Assembly (NCBI GenBank): GCA_030272155.1
Contig: CP126193.1
Location: 1,984,001 to 2,048,000 of the forward strand
Direction: 5' to 3'
DNA: 64,000 nt
Origin: Tetradesmus obliquus
Lineage: Eukaryota; Chlorophyta; Chlorophyceae; Sphaeropleales; Scenedesmaceae
Under the pieces are notes generated by a model that worked only from the letters and a program-made list of their open reading frames with translations, ran no database searches and was not told where the DNA came from. Within the stretch, counting starts at the first letter, position 1. Each line of letters begins with the position of its first letter. Positions 1-11,228 of the stretch are shown in pieces. Both the position numbers and the translations under genes were made by a program.

Positions 1-149
1 AGGGAAGCTGCCATATCCTGTGGCCGCCACGCCACAGCAATCCGAGGTTTACTGCAGCTGCCCTGTGTCCTGCAAGCTGGCCAACTGCCTGCAGCATCCA
101 TCTTACTCCAGCAAAGGGATATTGAGCTGTCCCCAACATAATCACCTTT

Positions 150-415
150 TAACACCACCTGCTGCATGCTGCACACCACGCTGCTGTACACACCCTTCCC
201 CCCTTAACGCAGCGGCAGCCACTGGTATGTGCTGGAGCTGCTGCGCACCATTGACCCACCAAGCAGCACCTGCTGCCTGCTGTGCACCATGCCGCTGTAC
301 ACGCATCCATCTTGGTTCTTTGCTTTATTTAAGAAGCCGTATAATACTGTCATTTTACATGCCCTTGTTTCCTGCAGGGGCAGCCACTGGTATGTGCTGG
401 AGCCGCTGCCCAACG
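150..415 (+). repeat. Tandem duplication across the acceptor of the SRPBCC exon
   Basis: Bases 150-250 and 257-415 share the same order of parts: a ctgctgcatgctgcacacca-like intron stretch, then an AG, then the exon start GGCAGCCACTGGTATGTGCT. The AG of the inner copy ends at 212 and the working one at 377, 165 bases apart. The upstream copy soon diverges from the coding sequence, so it is an intronic echo of the exon edge. Confidence 0.75.
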
Positions 416-582
416 GCCACACCCGCTTTGTGCATGGTGCGGAGATGATGGGCCTGGCCATCCCTTTCCTGCAAGCCACCATGGCTGCCACGCTCAAGGG
501 CTACAAGCGCTTCAACCAGGCGATGGCCGACGAGGTGGTGCACAGGAGCAGGCGGCAGACTGGGAAGCGCGCGGTGGCGTGA
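378..582 (+). CDS. SRPBCC-fold protein, C-terminal exon (5' part outside or unresolved)
   Basis: This terminal coding exon follows an acceptor ending at 377 (tttcctgcag) and stops with TGA at 580-582. The first base completes a split codon. It encodes GSHWYVLEPLPNGHTRFVHG, then an amphipathic helix ending near FNQAMADEV. That is the last strand-plus-long-helix pattern of the SRPBCC (polyketide cyclase/dehydrase, START-like) superfamily, where the closing helix covers a hydrophobic ligand pocket. The ligand cannot be inferred. The basic tail (HRSRRQTGKRAVA) is beyond the usual family end. I could not trace earlier exons in bases 1-377, which read as intron and include a diverged copy of this exon's start (213-250). 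Family assignment is from pattern only. Confidence 0.65.
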
Positions 583-742
583 GGCGGTTGGTGCTGGCAG
601 GGATGCTGGCAGGGAGCAGGGATCTGCAGAGGAGTTGCATGCTGATGAGATGGCGCACAGGCGCACGCGGCAAACAGGGAAGCGCGCGGTGGCGTGAGTT
701 GAGTTTGACTGTTGCTGGCAGGGATGCTGGTAGGGAGGAGGG
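534..742 (+). repeat. Tandem duplication across the stop codon of the SRPBCC gene
   Basis: The last coding bases with the stop (534-585) recur at about 650-700, including gggaagcgcgcggtggcgtg and the TGA. The following 3' UTR words (tgctggcagggatgctggca, near 593) recur near 713. The unit is about 118 bases. The second copy keeps the same terminal codons and stop but lies after the first stop. Confidence 0.75.
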
Positions 743-2770
743 GCCTGTAGGGGGCTGAGGGATGGGCGGCTAGTGAGGGGAAGGAACTCTATTCTGAGAT
801 TGCAGGGGCTGAGTGCGCGAGTGCATGAGGTGTGTTACTTTGTTAGGGACAAGCAGACATGCAGTGCTACTTTCTTCAGACGCCTGTCAGGCAGGTTGGT
901 GTTGGGCTCTGGGGCTGGTAGGTTGCTTGGGATGCGAGTTGTTTGTTCATGACTAACACGGAATATGTACAGTTGAAGCACACCAAACATGAGCATTGAG
1001 TGTGCGGGCTGCAAATGAGATGTGCTGACTGAAAACGATGTGTGCTGGCTGCGAATGATGGGTATATTGACGCGGCAGAACTGTGTATAGCCTTGCCACG
1101 ACACTGCTCATGCAGCGTCGACAAGAATAACAGTGTTGTTGTCTATAGTGTCAGTAGCATGGCCAGCAGCACAGCTCAGCGCCTGGTGCTGCATTGGGTG
1201 CAGGCGGTTTGTTCTTGACACGCTGTGCATAGCTTATGTTGTACATGTGTCCAATTGTAGCCCCGGCAGCTCTGCTGCAGTGGCGGGTGCCATGCAATAT
1301 GCCTGCGATGGTTCTCAGCCGTTGAACATATGATTTGTGAATGCTAGGTGTTGTCTGTACATGCTGCAGCCACTGTGTCTGTGCAGACACGTGTGCAGGA
1401 CAATGTGCAGTGCCTTTGATGTATCTCAGCATGTCATGGGTGTATGGACCACCAACTGGCTGCGTGTGGCGGTGTTGCATTTAGAGGTGCAACATGGTCC
1501 TTGTGTGTGCTGAAACAAGCTGGTGTGAGTTAACAGAGTACAAAACGTATGGGATGGGCTGTACAGTGCTGTTTCAGTGTGGAATGCTCATGAATAAGTT
1601 ACTGTGTGGTGCTATGGCAGCCATGTGCAATGGTGAAAGGCTGCTGCTTCTGCAGTTTCTTTGCAGTTCAGTGTTACTTGCTTTGTATGATGGCCGGTGG
1701 GTGCTGCTGTGTGTTCTTGAGGCAGGCTGGCGACAGTGCTGCTGTCTTGTCAGCTGATCGGCGTGTAAAGATGGACAGTCTAGCATGAAAAAGCAAAGCT
1801 CGGCCAGACGACCCCCCCCGCCCTGAGCCTCCCGGCGCTCCAAGTGGGCTGCCCATGTAAGCACGTCCGTCCAGCAGCAAGGCATCATATCATCATGCGA
1901 AGTTCTCCTGTAGGCGCAGAGAAGATTACAGGGCAGGGTCGTTAGGGGTCCTATGGCGGGACCACCTGTGACCCCTGCCCCCCGTCTTCAAGTAGTCCTG
2001 GGTAGACCGTGGTGTAGGTTCCAGTCATGACAAGGTCACTCGCAGCGAAACACAGACAATCAAAAACACACCGGGCATCAGTGAAATTCCGTAATCGTTG
2101 TTGCATGTGGTCATGAGTGCACACAAGTAGTCACAGTCGGTACGTCAACGTCAGCGACGGCATGTGGATCTGTGTGCTGCCAACCCTACATCTGGTTGGG
2201 GAGATGGCTGCGGGAGCCAGGCTGCATGGTCATGGTAATAGCTAGGGTTGTAATTACATGTGAGGAAAGCGTGAAGAGAACAGCCTGTGTGACCACGCAA
2301 TCAGTACAACGCAGGTGTACATGTACAGCAGTACAACCCAAAGTGCATACCAGCTGTTGCATATGCAGCCGTTCCTTGATTCTTGAACGTTTAATATGTT
2401 CTATATCATGTTGTCTCAGGTATGTTGGACACAGATTGATCGCCATTCAGGCGCGCACTCACAAACATGCTTTGTACCGACAGGCAGCACTCTCGCAAGC
2501 ACCGTCTTGATGGAAGCAACAGGCTTGGGCAGCGCTGACCAACGCAAGCTCATGCTGTATTACCGCAAGCGTTTATCTACGCCAAAACAAGGAGTCATGG
2601 GCTCTGCCGCAAGGATCGCACTGGGGGATGTCCGGCACACCCAACAATTCGTTCCCGCCGAGGGACAGCCTGGAGCCTTGCTGCTGGGTGCTTATGGTAG
2701 TGATTGTAAATGCATAGATTAATATAAGCCGACCTGTCACAGTAACAAACCGAGCAGCAACACTTCGGCC
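743..2770. other. Non-coding 3' flank / intergenic
   Basis: No recognisable gene. Bases 743-1700 are rich in T and G on the + strand, as expected for a transcribed 3' flank of the plus-strand gene to the left. A TGTAA signal lies at about 1856. A short inverted repeat (aggggtc ... gacccct) lies at about 1948-1980. The short open frames here show no family pattern. Confidence 0.5.
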
Positions 2771-4091
2771 ATGGGTGAGCATTCAAGCAGCTTGCACTGC
2801 AGCTGGCACTGCAGTGCCTTGAAGCAAACGTATTCTGGGTTTTGCTGAACACAGACTGACTTGACTGATTTTCTCCTGTTGGAAAAGTCTAGTAGCGGAA
2901 GGTTGAAGTTGCAGGTGAAGTGCAAATGCTGTTGCACCACTTGGTGCACTAACACCGCTGCTGCTGCTGCTGCTGCTGCTGCGCGTTGTCGCTGCTGCTG
3001 CCAGCTGCTTACGGAGGACATGCTGCAGTGGCAGACCTGGGTCTGCAGATCTTTGTCACCCTGCGCAAGGGCAAGTCGTGGCCGCCAAGCGCATGTGACG
3101 TCAGGTGTGCAGCAGCAGGCCCAGCACCAGCACGGCAGCAGAAGCAGGAGGAGAAGATCCAGCACAAGCATGCCGTGCCAGTGCAGCAGCCGCAGGAGGA
3201 GGTGCAGCTTCTTGCTGCCCTGCATTAATGTGGCTGCCTCGTAGCACCAACACTGGCGGCACTGCGACAGGCTCCCTAGCTCACTTGACATCAGCAGTGA
3301 CGATTTGAGAAAGACAGGCTCACAACATCTGCAATCAACCCTGTAATTGTACCTTTCCTGTCAAATATCCCCTCCTCGCGTGTCACCAGGGTGCGTTACG
3401 ACCAGACCATTGCTGACGTCAAGGCTGCCGTGGCAGAGAAGATGGGCGTGCCGGCTGAGCAGCAGCAGCTGTTCCACCACAAGCGAGAGCTGACGGCAGC
3501 CTACGACAGCAGGACGCTGCTGGAAATGAACATGCACACAGGCTTTGCGCTCAAGGGATACGACCTGGTGCGTGGCGCTGGCGATATGCGACGCACTGCT
3601 GGCATGCTGCTGCAGCGTGGCTGCTTGCATTGAATGGCCAGGGGTAAAATGGCTAAGGGTTGGCTGTGCAACACAGTTTGACGGCATGCAAGCATGCGCA
3701 CACAACTGATGGAGACTGTTGACACCAAAGGCACTTGCGTCTGGCCATGGTATAAGCTGTGCATGCTGCCTGTTGACGGAAGGTTTTGGGACATGGTGTT
3801 TTGGTTGGTGCCCTTACCCAAACCACCATGGTAAGGCCTGGCTGGATTATCTGTGTTGCAAGCTTGGCAGTCTACAGCTACAGCTGTGTTTTCGGACTGA
3901 GTGTGCTGGGATTGTCTTAAGCCAGGCATCTCTGACCGTTTCTGCTGCTTGCTGTTGCTTGCTGCTGCTGCTGCTGCTGCTGGTGCTGCTCTGGCTGCCG
4001 CCTGCTGCTGTTGCAGTCTGAGGCGCCTGACTACTGGCCGCCTGTCAAGGAGACAGACGAGGGCCTGCGGGAGGAGGACGCTGACGCATGA
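2771..4091 (+). CDS. Small ubiquitin-like domain protein (about 110 aa, 4 exons)
   Basis: Exons 2771-2774, 3029-3104, 3390-3567 and 4017-4091 join in frame. The fold signature is clear: LQIFVTLRKGK matches the first ubiquitin strand, TIADVKAAVAEKMGVPAEQQ matches helix 1 and the following loop, then LFHHKRELTAAYDSRTLLE and a GFALKGYDL strand. The protein ends in an acidic tail (ETDEGLREEDADA) and has no Gly-Gly, so it is not a conjugated modifier. Such stand-alone Ubl proteins usually act as binding partners. The start is my inference: an ATG whose first exon is only ATGG before GTGAGC, joining TGGCAGACC to give MVADLGLQIFV. If that is wrong, the start lies in an exon I did not find. The last intron ends in a CTG-rich tract. 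Confidence 0.68.
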
Positions 4092-5154
4092 CGCCCCCTG
4101 CTGCTCTTGAACCGATCCAGTCAGCAATGACATGCTGAGAAAATAGTCTCTCCGTAAAGCATGATCATGCACAGCAGCAGTGAGGCTGTTGGTGGTGTCT
4201 AGCTTCTCTCCCTGCTCGTACATGCAAGACAACTGTGAGTTTCAAAGCAATGCAGCTCACTACGTTTTGGCCACCCTTGGCCCCGGCCTGCTGCTGTGGA
4301 TCGTGATTGACCAGACCTGCAGCAATTGTCTGACCACTTTGTGCCAAGGGCTCAGCTTCCTCACCATGACAATGGCAGCAGTTGCCTGGTTGGAGCCGTA
4401 CACCTGACAGGTGTACACGCTATTGATTTGTACCTTTTGTACTCTTGATCGCGGCATGGCGCGGCATGGCAATCGCTCTTGCTGCAAGAGGGAAAGCCAC
4501 AGTTGTAGCACTTGTATCTTGCCGTGTCTGCTGATCTGTTTCACATATTGCACTGCAGGCGGCATGCCACAGCCACCACACCAACAACTATTATGGTGGC
4601 GGCATAACGGCCATCAGCCACAGACGTTGCACAAGATGTTGAGGCACGTGCTAGTGCACTGACAGCTTGTAACAGCTGATGACCAGTATTGCCCTACAGC
4701 TAGCAGTAGCCCCGCCTTCTGACGTCTTCTACTGCCAACTTGAAAAACCAGCATCGCACCGTGCCTTGCGCCTCAGAACGGGAGGCCAAAATGGCTGCAA
4801 AAACGGCGTGCGGCATTTCTACGCCATGCTAGCATAACACGCCCGCCGTCGTCCAGACAGGCAAGCTGCCAACCTCCGCCGCAAACAGCTGACTGCTCAA
4901 CCATCTCAACCAACCGTGCATAGCACATGCCACCTTCCGCACAAATTCAGAACAAGCAGCACATCCTGCGTGAAGCCGAACTCTTCCAGTGTCTCAACTC
5001 AGCTTCTCAGTCAGGCGTCAACATGCCTGCCCAACAGCACAGCTGTTGTCAAACCCAACTGCCAACACACAACCTCCATACTGAACTGCACACACCCTGC
5101 AAGCATACCTCCAGTGCAGCGTTCATCCGAACAGCAGCCTCACCACCTCTTTCT
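4092..5154. other. Convergent intergenic region
   Basis: This lies between the ends of the ubiquitin-like gene (+) and the CURT1/CAAD gene (-). Open frames here are short and unrecognised. The part from about 4850 to 5154 is CA-rich on the + strand, consistent with the 3' UTR of the minus-strand gene. Confidence 0.45.
4668..4672 (+). terminator. Candidate poly(A) signal TGTAA for the ubiquitin-like gene
   Basis: TGTAA is the usual green-algal polyadenylation signal. This one lies 577 bases after the stop in the sense orientation. Confidence 0.35.
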
Positions 5155-6238
5155 TCACCACCTCTTGCTGCTCTCGTTGCCAAGCTCACCGCCAAGCTCC
5201 TCCGCCAACTCATCCAGGTCATGCAGCGCACCAGACACGCCATCAGCAGCAGCAGCACCGCCGCTGCCACCCTGGCCATAGCCACGCTCCGATGCACTCG
5301 CCTTGCCGCTGCTGAGCGGCTCGTCCATGGCAGCAGCAGCGCGCCGAGCCATGTCCTGCAGGTCGTCATTCATGTGGCTGCGGCTGCCGCCGTTGCCGGA
5401 GCTCTTGATCTGCTGCGGGGTGCGCCCTGTGATATTTTCAATGGTCAGGTCAGCTGCCAGGTCCTCACGGCCCTGTGCATACAGCAGGTACCTGCAGCAG
5501 CAGCCAGAGAGAAGCAGAATCGTCATGGAATGCAGTCGTTTGATTGACATTTGGGTAAAGGATGCAGAATGATGCATGCAGGTCCACGCCGCTCTCCACG
5601 TACAGCATGTACCTGCAGCCACAATTACAGCAGCAGCAGCCAGAGAGAAGCAGAAGCATCAAGGAGTGCAGTCATTGACTGGCATCTGGGTCAAGGATGC
5701 AGACTGGTGCATTCGGGTCCTGGCTGCCCTCCGCAGTGATGGCGGCGGCAGCAGCAGCAGCAGCAGCAGCTAGGTATGCAGGTATACAGTTTGGCCATCT
5801 GGGTGAGCAATGCAGAATGCACGCAGCATGAGGCCAGTATTGTACACTGCCTCGCACACATCCACCTCCCTGCCTTCCCCTGCACCTGCAAGGCCTACCT
5901 ACTCATCAGTGCTGAGATGTGCAAACACCTTTGGTACAGCCAGAATTTCATCATTTCCAGAACTGTTAGCAGCCCGCCTGGCAGCAGCATTGTGCGCCCC
6001 ACCTGATGATCAGGTGCGCTCACTATTACAATATCATGTGCAACGGCGTATAAGAAGCAACACTGACGGCATTGTACTATATACAGCCAGACTGGCAGCA
6101 GCAGTGCGCCCCACCTGAAGAAGAACCAGGCGCTGAAGCCGAAGCCGACGAGCTTGAGTGCGGGAGGGATCAGCGGCACGCGCTCAATGGCATCCAGCAC
6201 GGCATTGGCCACATACAGCACAGCCAGCGCACCTGCAG

Positions 6239-6274
<36 letters not shown>

Positions 6275-7298
6275 TTTCAGGCCTCCAGCCATGTGCACAC
6301 ACACTCAACCAGTGGGAACATAGCAGCGAGCCCTCGCGCGCAGTGGCTTCAATCAACACCTGGCACAGTGCAGTGTGTTCAACAGCTGGTATGCAGCGTT
6401 TCATTGCAGTTGTGGCGTGGGCTGCAACCTGCCAATTTCCACTGACGCAACGGCCAGGCACAGCCGAACCATAGCAGCAATGTAGCACAGGCATAGCCGC
6501 AGCGCCGTAGGCCAGCGTGGGATTGCGCTGCCCAGCGGGCCATGCCTACCCTGCTGTCCAATGATTCAACCAGTGCAGCACACAGACACAGCCGGGGCCT
6601 CACCGGCGCCGTAGGCCAGCGTGGGGTTGCGCTCCTCTGCGGGCCAGCGCTGCCAGCGCTCCACCAGGTTGTTCCAGCCATCGCGCAGGCTGGCGCTGGG
6701 GTCGTCATCATAGCCGGTGCTGTAGCCCCTGTAGTTGCTGAACCTGCAGCACAATTGCGATGCGTTAAATGTTAGTTTGAGGAAGGGTCCCGGCACTGTT
6801 TCGGATAGTATGAGCCACAACAGGATGAGCGCAGTTCGTTGGAACAGACTTGGGCAAGGTTGGGGACGCAAGCACAGCAAGCAGGAGGCATGCAGTGCAA
6901 TCGTGCGTGTGATGCAAGGAGGCAGGGCTGTGCCTGCTTCAGGGTTTGGCATGCCTTGAGCCATGCACAAGCAGATGGTGCAGTAGGTCTGACATTGTGC
7001 ATTGAGGCACTAAGCTGAAGCAATGTGTGGTCACATAAACACAATGCACTGCCACATGCATGCAGCAGCAACCTGGCCAGTAGCCTGATATGCATGCACA
7101 CAATGCGCAGGCTGTGGTGCTGCCTCACCTGTCGGTTGTGCTGCTGGTCTGGTCCTGCCTTTCACCCTCGCGGAAGTTGACACGCACGCTGCGGCGCACA
7201 GGCACCACGCACAGGGTGTTGTTGCTAGGGCGCACTCGCACCAGGCCTGCTGCTGCTGGCCTGGTTGCACTGCTGCCAGCTACGGAGTGAACCTGCAT
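5155..7298 (-). CDS. CURT1/CAAD-domain thylakoid membrane protein (254 aa, 4 exons)
   Basis: Coding exons on the minus strand are 7298-7129, 6743-6604, 6232-6115 and 5491-5155; all phases match. Residues 1-57 form an Arg/Ser/Ala-rich chloroplast transit peptide (MQVHSVAGSSATRPAAAGLV...). A short amphipathic stretch (SLRDGWNNLVERWQRWPAEE) precedes two membrane segments, ALAVLYVANAVLDAI and PALKLVGFGFSAWFFF, separated by the turn ERVPLIPP. RYLLYAQGREDLAADLTIE follows. This layout is that of the CAAD domain / CURVATURE THYLAKOID1 family, which bends grana margins by oligomerising in the membrane. A Gly/Ser/Ala-rich hydrophilic tail of about 80 residues after the domain is longer than in typical CURT1 proteins. 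Three of the exon edges carry duplicated copies in the introns. Confidence 0.85.
5463..5830 (-). repeat. Repeated acceptor edge of CURT1/CAAD exon 4
   Basis: The exon start with its ctgctgctgcag acceptor (about 5463-5500) recurs as a diverged copy at about 5578-5620 and more weakly near 5709. The linking intron words (gagagaagcagaa, catttgggtaaaggatgcag and relatives) recur at 5508/5650, 5549/5681 and 5797. The unit is about 118-120 bases. Confidence 0.7.
5982..6135 (-). repeat. Repeated donor edge of CURT1/CAAD exon 3
   Basis: Plus-strand text ggcagcagcagtgcgcccca followed by cctgaagaag (6095 onward; end of exon 3 plus donor) is echoed at 5982-6020 as ggcagcagcattgtgcgccc followed by cacctgatgatcaggtgcgc. 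Spacing is about 113 bases, inside intron 3. Confidence 0.65.
6241..6273 (-). repeat. (CTG)11 on the coding strand, abutting a 3' splice site
   Basis: Eleven CAG units on the + strand read as CTG on the gene strand. They end eight bases before the acceptor of CURT1/CAAD exon 3. Confidence 0.9.
6475..6646 (-). repeat. Repeated donor edge of CURT1/CAAD exon 2
   Basis: gcgccgtaggccagcgtggg followed by gttgcgctcc (6605 onward, coding) recurs at about 6503-6541 as gcgccgtaggccagcgtggg followed by attgcgctgc. The preceding acacagccg words also match. The unit is about 103 bases and the copy is intronic. Confidence 0.7.
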
Positions 7299-10200
7299 GG
7301 TTGTGTTGCTGTTTGAAAGGTTAAGTGCAAGCTTCTTATAAACGAAAGATTGTGTGTACGATTCGTGGCTTGTGGAGCCAGCAGGTGGTGCTTTGTATGG
7401 GCAGCAGGCCAGCTGACTTGTCATCTTGGAGCAGGGTGAAGCACCCCCGGGTCATTCGTTGGACCTTTGGATATGCTGCTGCGGTTTCCGAACAGAAGTA
7501 AGGCCAAAATATTATTTCCTGACAAACGTTTGCCGTGCGGCGTGTTGTGCGCACCCTCTACTGCATGCAAGATGATTGACGTCATCAGGCTCGCCAAGGT
7601 GCCGTAGAGCTGCGCTCCCTAAGCAAGCACCCGTGTAGTTTCCACGAGTATTATAAAAACGACTGTCTTTGTTTGAAAGGAGTTGGACGTCGTCAGGGGT
7701 ATATCCCCGCCCTCATGGCCGTGACAGGGTGTCACGGCAGTACAGCGCAGCAGTACAGTCTTCCCCCTGCAAATCAAGCAGCCGCGATGATAAGGCCAAG
7801 AAACCAGAATAAAAGGGTACCCACGAGTGTATTACCGGCTTCTGATAAGTGATGCACCAACAATGCAGCTGAGGCTGCAGTATGAGAGGTGCTGCCAGCT
7901 GGCCTTGACTCAAGGTACGGTACGCAGCACTGCTGTGTCCTGGTTCAAAACCTGGGACCCAAGCATGGTACACGGTGCGTGCCTGCATACACCTGTCCTG
8001 CAAAAAAGAGGCTATGCAGCACGCACACAACACGATACACCCTTCACAATAGTACTGGCTGTAGTAGTGAAGTACAGCAGCAGCCTGGTAGCACTCACCG
8101 GCTGCCTCGTCAGTCAGCCAAACTTTTGCAACGGAGTTGGGCCAGCATTCAAGCAACAGTAGGCATGCTGCATGCAAAGCCCCTCGCTCCAGGCCCAAAA
8201 ACCTGCCTGATCACTTCTGAAGAGCAAAAAATGGTCTCCACAGCAGCAACGCGGCTTACCGGTGTGCCTGACTGTGTTGCTGATTGCATGCACATGCACT
8301 GCCGCACATGTGCAGGCAGCTGCAGAGCTTCCAGCCCTGCTAGCAGCGCTGTCGCAAGCAAGATACACTTCCGCCGAATTCAGCCTCAAAACAGATACTG
8401 CAAACCCCCGCACATGCAGCTTGCTTTGTGGCTGCAATGACACACGACAATGTGCACAAGCTGTTGCTCAAGGCACTGCAGCTGACATATCACAATGCAA
8501 TAGTAGGAGCAGCACGATACAACAGCGGGTGCCGTCAGCACTGTGTGTGGCCATTACCGTGGGAACTCAAAATTTCCCTTTGCCGCCTTCCTTTCCCATC
8601 ATGGCATGCCACCATTCAACGGCTCTGTGACATTGTGTCAAGGCAGGCACAAGACAGCAGCAGCTCAACAAGGGTACCCTCGCCTTGGAGGTATGCACCA
8701 CGTGCCGCATGTGCTGAAGTTATGCCACGCATGTGTATATGCGCTGGTATGCACCATGCTTCACAACGCATGCACAGACAACTGCATGGTGCTAGGCTCG
8801 CTGTCAAGCAGTAAGGCAGAGCGTCACAGAATGTGAGCCTTGCCTTTTCTGCTCAAAAGTGTGCTGCCACAACCAGGGCGATAAGACAGCATTCAACCTT
8901 CACCCACTCCTGAAACCAGCAAACAGATAATGACGCTCGCCGTGCATGCCACTGCTCTGCGTCCGTGCGTCCTAAATTACACACGATAATGCACATGCGG
9001 ATACTCAATCGCTGACATACCACTATACAACTGCTCTGTCATGCTGAGGCAGCAAGTGCCATGCAGGCGCAAAACAGTTGCAACTCAGCATGGTGCCCTC
9101 AACATGGAGGTAAGCACCATGCGCCGCATGTGCTGCAGCTGCCAGCCCAGTGGGCAGCGCAATTACAGGTGCGCCAATATGCAGAACGCACCACAAACCA
9201 TGCACATACAAATGCATGATGCCTGTTCTTGCTCGCTTTCAGGCAGCCAGATAGGGCCCCACAGAACGCCAGCATTGCATGTCTCTGAAGAGGCATACCA
9301 TTGCAAGTACAACGGAAACAGACAACGATTGTTCGACGCTGACTGCTAAGGACCAGGGAACAGATACAGCCATTCACACGCATGCATGTTGCTATGCGGC
9401 CCAAATGGCACACAAGTGTGCTGCAGCAGATGCTCAACTGCCGCCACATCAGATACAGCAGCTCTGTCATGCGTGGCAGCACTCGCCAGCCACAAACAGC
9501 AGCTGCTCAGGAAGAAGTAGTACTTGCAGGAAATGCAGCCATGCAGCCATTTCCTGCAAGTGTGCACTGCATGCCGTGCACGCGACCTTTCCAGGCTGCC
9601 ACACACACACAACAGCCGTGTCGCCAAACCAACAAGGGCGAGCGTAACAAAAGATTGAACAAGCACAAGCAACTGCCAGCCTCAAGTCAAAGCTGCAGAA
9701 GCACGGACAACAACCAAACCTGTCCATTAGGGACTATGAACTAGCAGTTTTGTAAGAGAGGCAATCAACTGCAGCTGCCCTGTCCTCAGCAGGGCACCGC
9801 TGCAAAACGGTCAAAACCCCATAAAAAAACCCACCGGAACCCCAGCAGCAAACAGACATGTGATGCACCGCACACGCACATCCTTCTGCTGCACAATCTT
9901 ACATGCAATGCGTCCTGGTTCCATCCGCATGCATACGATGGATCCAGTGCCCTTCAGTCGCAGCTGCCCCCGCTTTCCTGCAAGCAAGCTGCCACAGCAA
10001 TCGGCGTGCATCCAGGGAAGTGGCATGCCTCCGTGTGTGTCAGCAATACAACCAACCAGCCCCCATCGTACACACTCTACGCAAACAACCCACATGTCAC
10101 CGTACCACGACTTCTGACAAACCGTAGACAGCACTCTTCTAGCTTGGCAGCACGCCAGCCTAATAGCAGCACACGCACGAGCTGTGAACTGCTTCAAATG

Positions 10201-11228
10201 CAGCTGCATCAACACAACGTGCACAGCTCCTGGTGGGCTGAGAGCTCCCGCAGTGAGACCTTTGAAGGAACGCATGTAAAGAGATGCATTAATCCATGAA
10301 GTTAGACCATCAGTCTGCTATCAGGAAACCTTGGTTGGCCACAATTGCAACCCATGACATGCTGACTCACCAGCACCTTCAAACTTCACTCCGAAAGAAG
10401 GAAGCAGCTCCCCAACTGCTTCCATTTTACAGCACAACACCCCGTGCTATTTCCATGCTGAGCACAAGTGCTGATTCTCCTGCCCTGATGCATCAGCCTA
10501 AGTAACGAGTGCTGCAAGCACAGCACACATCTCCCATACTTTGCTATTTTGCAATGGATATGTATACCATCAAGGTTCCCCCAGTTGCTGTCCACCACTG
10601 TCGGAACACGCACCAGGCACAGTTGCACCCACGCCCCACCACTAAGAAACTCAGTCCACCCAAATACCGTGGACCACCGCATCATTACACGCCAAAGCAT
10701 GCCATGCAGGCACACACTGTAATGATGTGGCTCAAGTTGCAGACAGCTGCTGCAAAAGCCACACCCTACCCACCCCTCCCATCAAGCGCAGCAGACAGCC
10801 TGCCAGCTGTGAGAGCAAGCAGAGCTCCAGCGGCTGGTAAAACAGCGCTACGTGCCCCTGCTTTTACAACCCCTTTCTGCCCACACGGCACCGCTGCAGC
10901 TGACAAAGCACTGCAGCCACTCCAACATGCCAAGCACACAGCAACTACACAAGCAACACCGTATCTGTGTGATGCTGCCATTCACAATGCAATGTGCTGC
11001 TGGCTCAGAGGCATGCAGGATGGGGCTCACAGCCACTCGGCCACACCTCCGCCAAACCATGCATCCAGGCCGATAATCGGCACAAACTCTGCTACACAGC
11101 ACCCCCCCCCCCAAGACCCACCATGTACCACCTAACCCCAGCTGCAACGTGTTTCCAAACCACACCAATGATTCCCCCGCCAACAGCCAATCTACCAGGT
11201 GAACAGCGCCATGAGCCGCATGCTGTGT
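7299..11228. other. Long CA-rich region without recognisable genes
   Basis: The right part (about 8200-11228) is visibly C/A-rich on the + strand with many acac and gcaca words, so its minus-strand transcript would be U/G-rich. This matches the expected sense of a long 3' UTR of the Gln-rich gene at 11229-13073. TTACA (TGTAA on the minus strand) occurs at several places, for example near 10684, 9898 and 8973. Open frames up to about 180 codons exist but show no domain. The 7299-7700 part should hold the CURT1/CAAD promoter. Confidence 0.45.
8440..9260. repeat. Diverged tandem repeat pair, unit about 0.5 kb
   Basis: Words occur in the same order in two blocks (about 8440-8830 and 8975-9260): acacacgacaatgtgcac / acacacgataatgcacatg, ctctgtgac / ctctgtcatg, cttggaggtatgcaccacg / catggaggtaagcaccatg, then ccgcatgtgctg in both, later gcatggtgct / gcatgatgcc. 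Divergence is high and no coding capacity is evident. Confidence 0.5.

Noticed and set aside
1940-1985. Short inverted repeat aggggtc...gacccct as a possible structured RNA
   Set aside because: A single seven-base stem in GC-rich DNA is expected by chance, and no second helix or conserved motif is visible.
7713-8198. 161-codon minus frame
   Set aside because: No domain or targeting pattern and no convincing splice partners. It lies in the composition-skewed non-coding flank.
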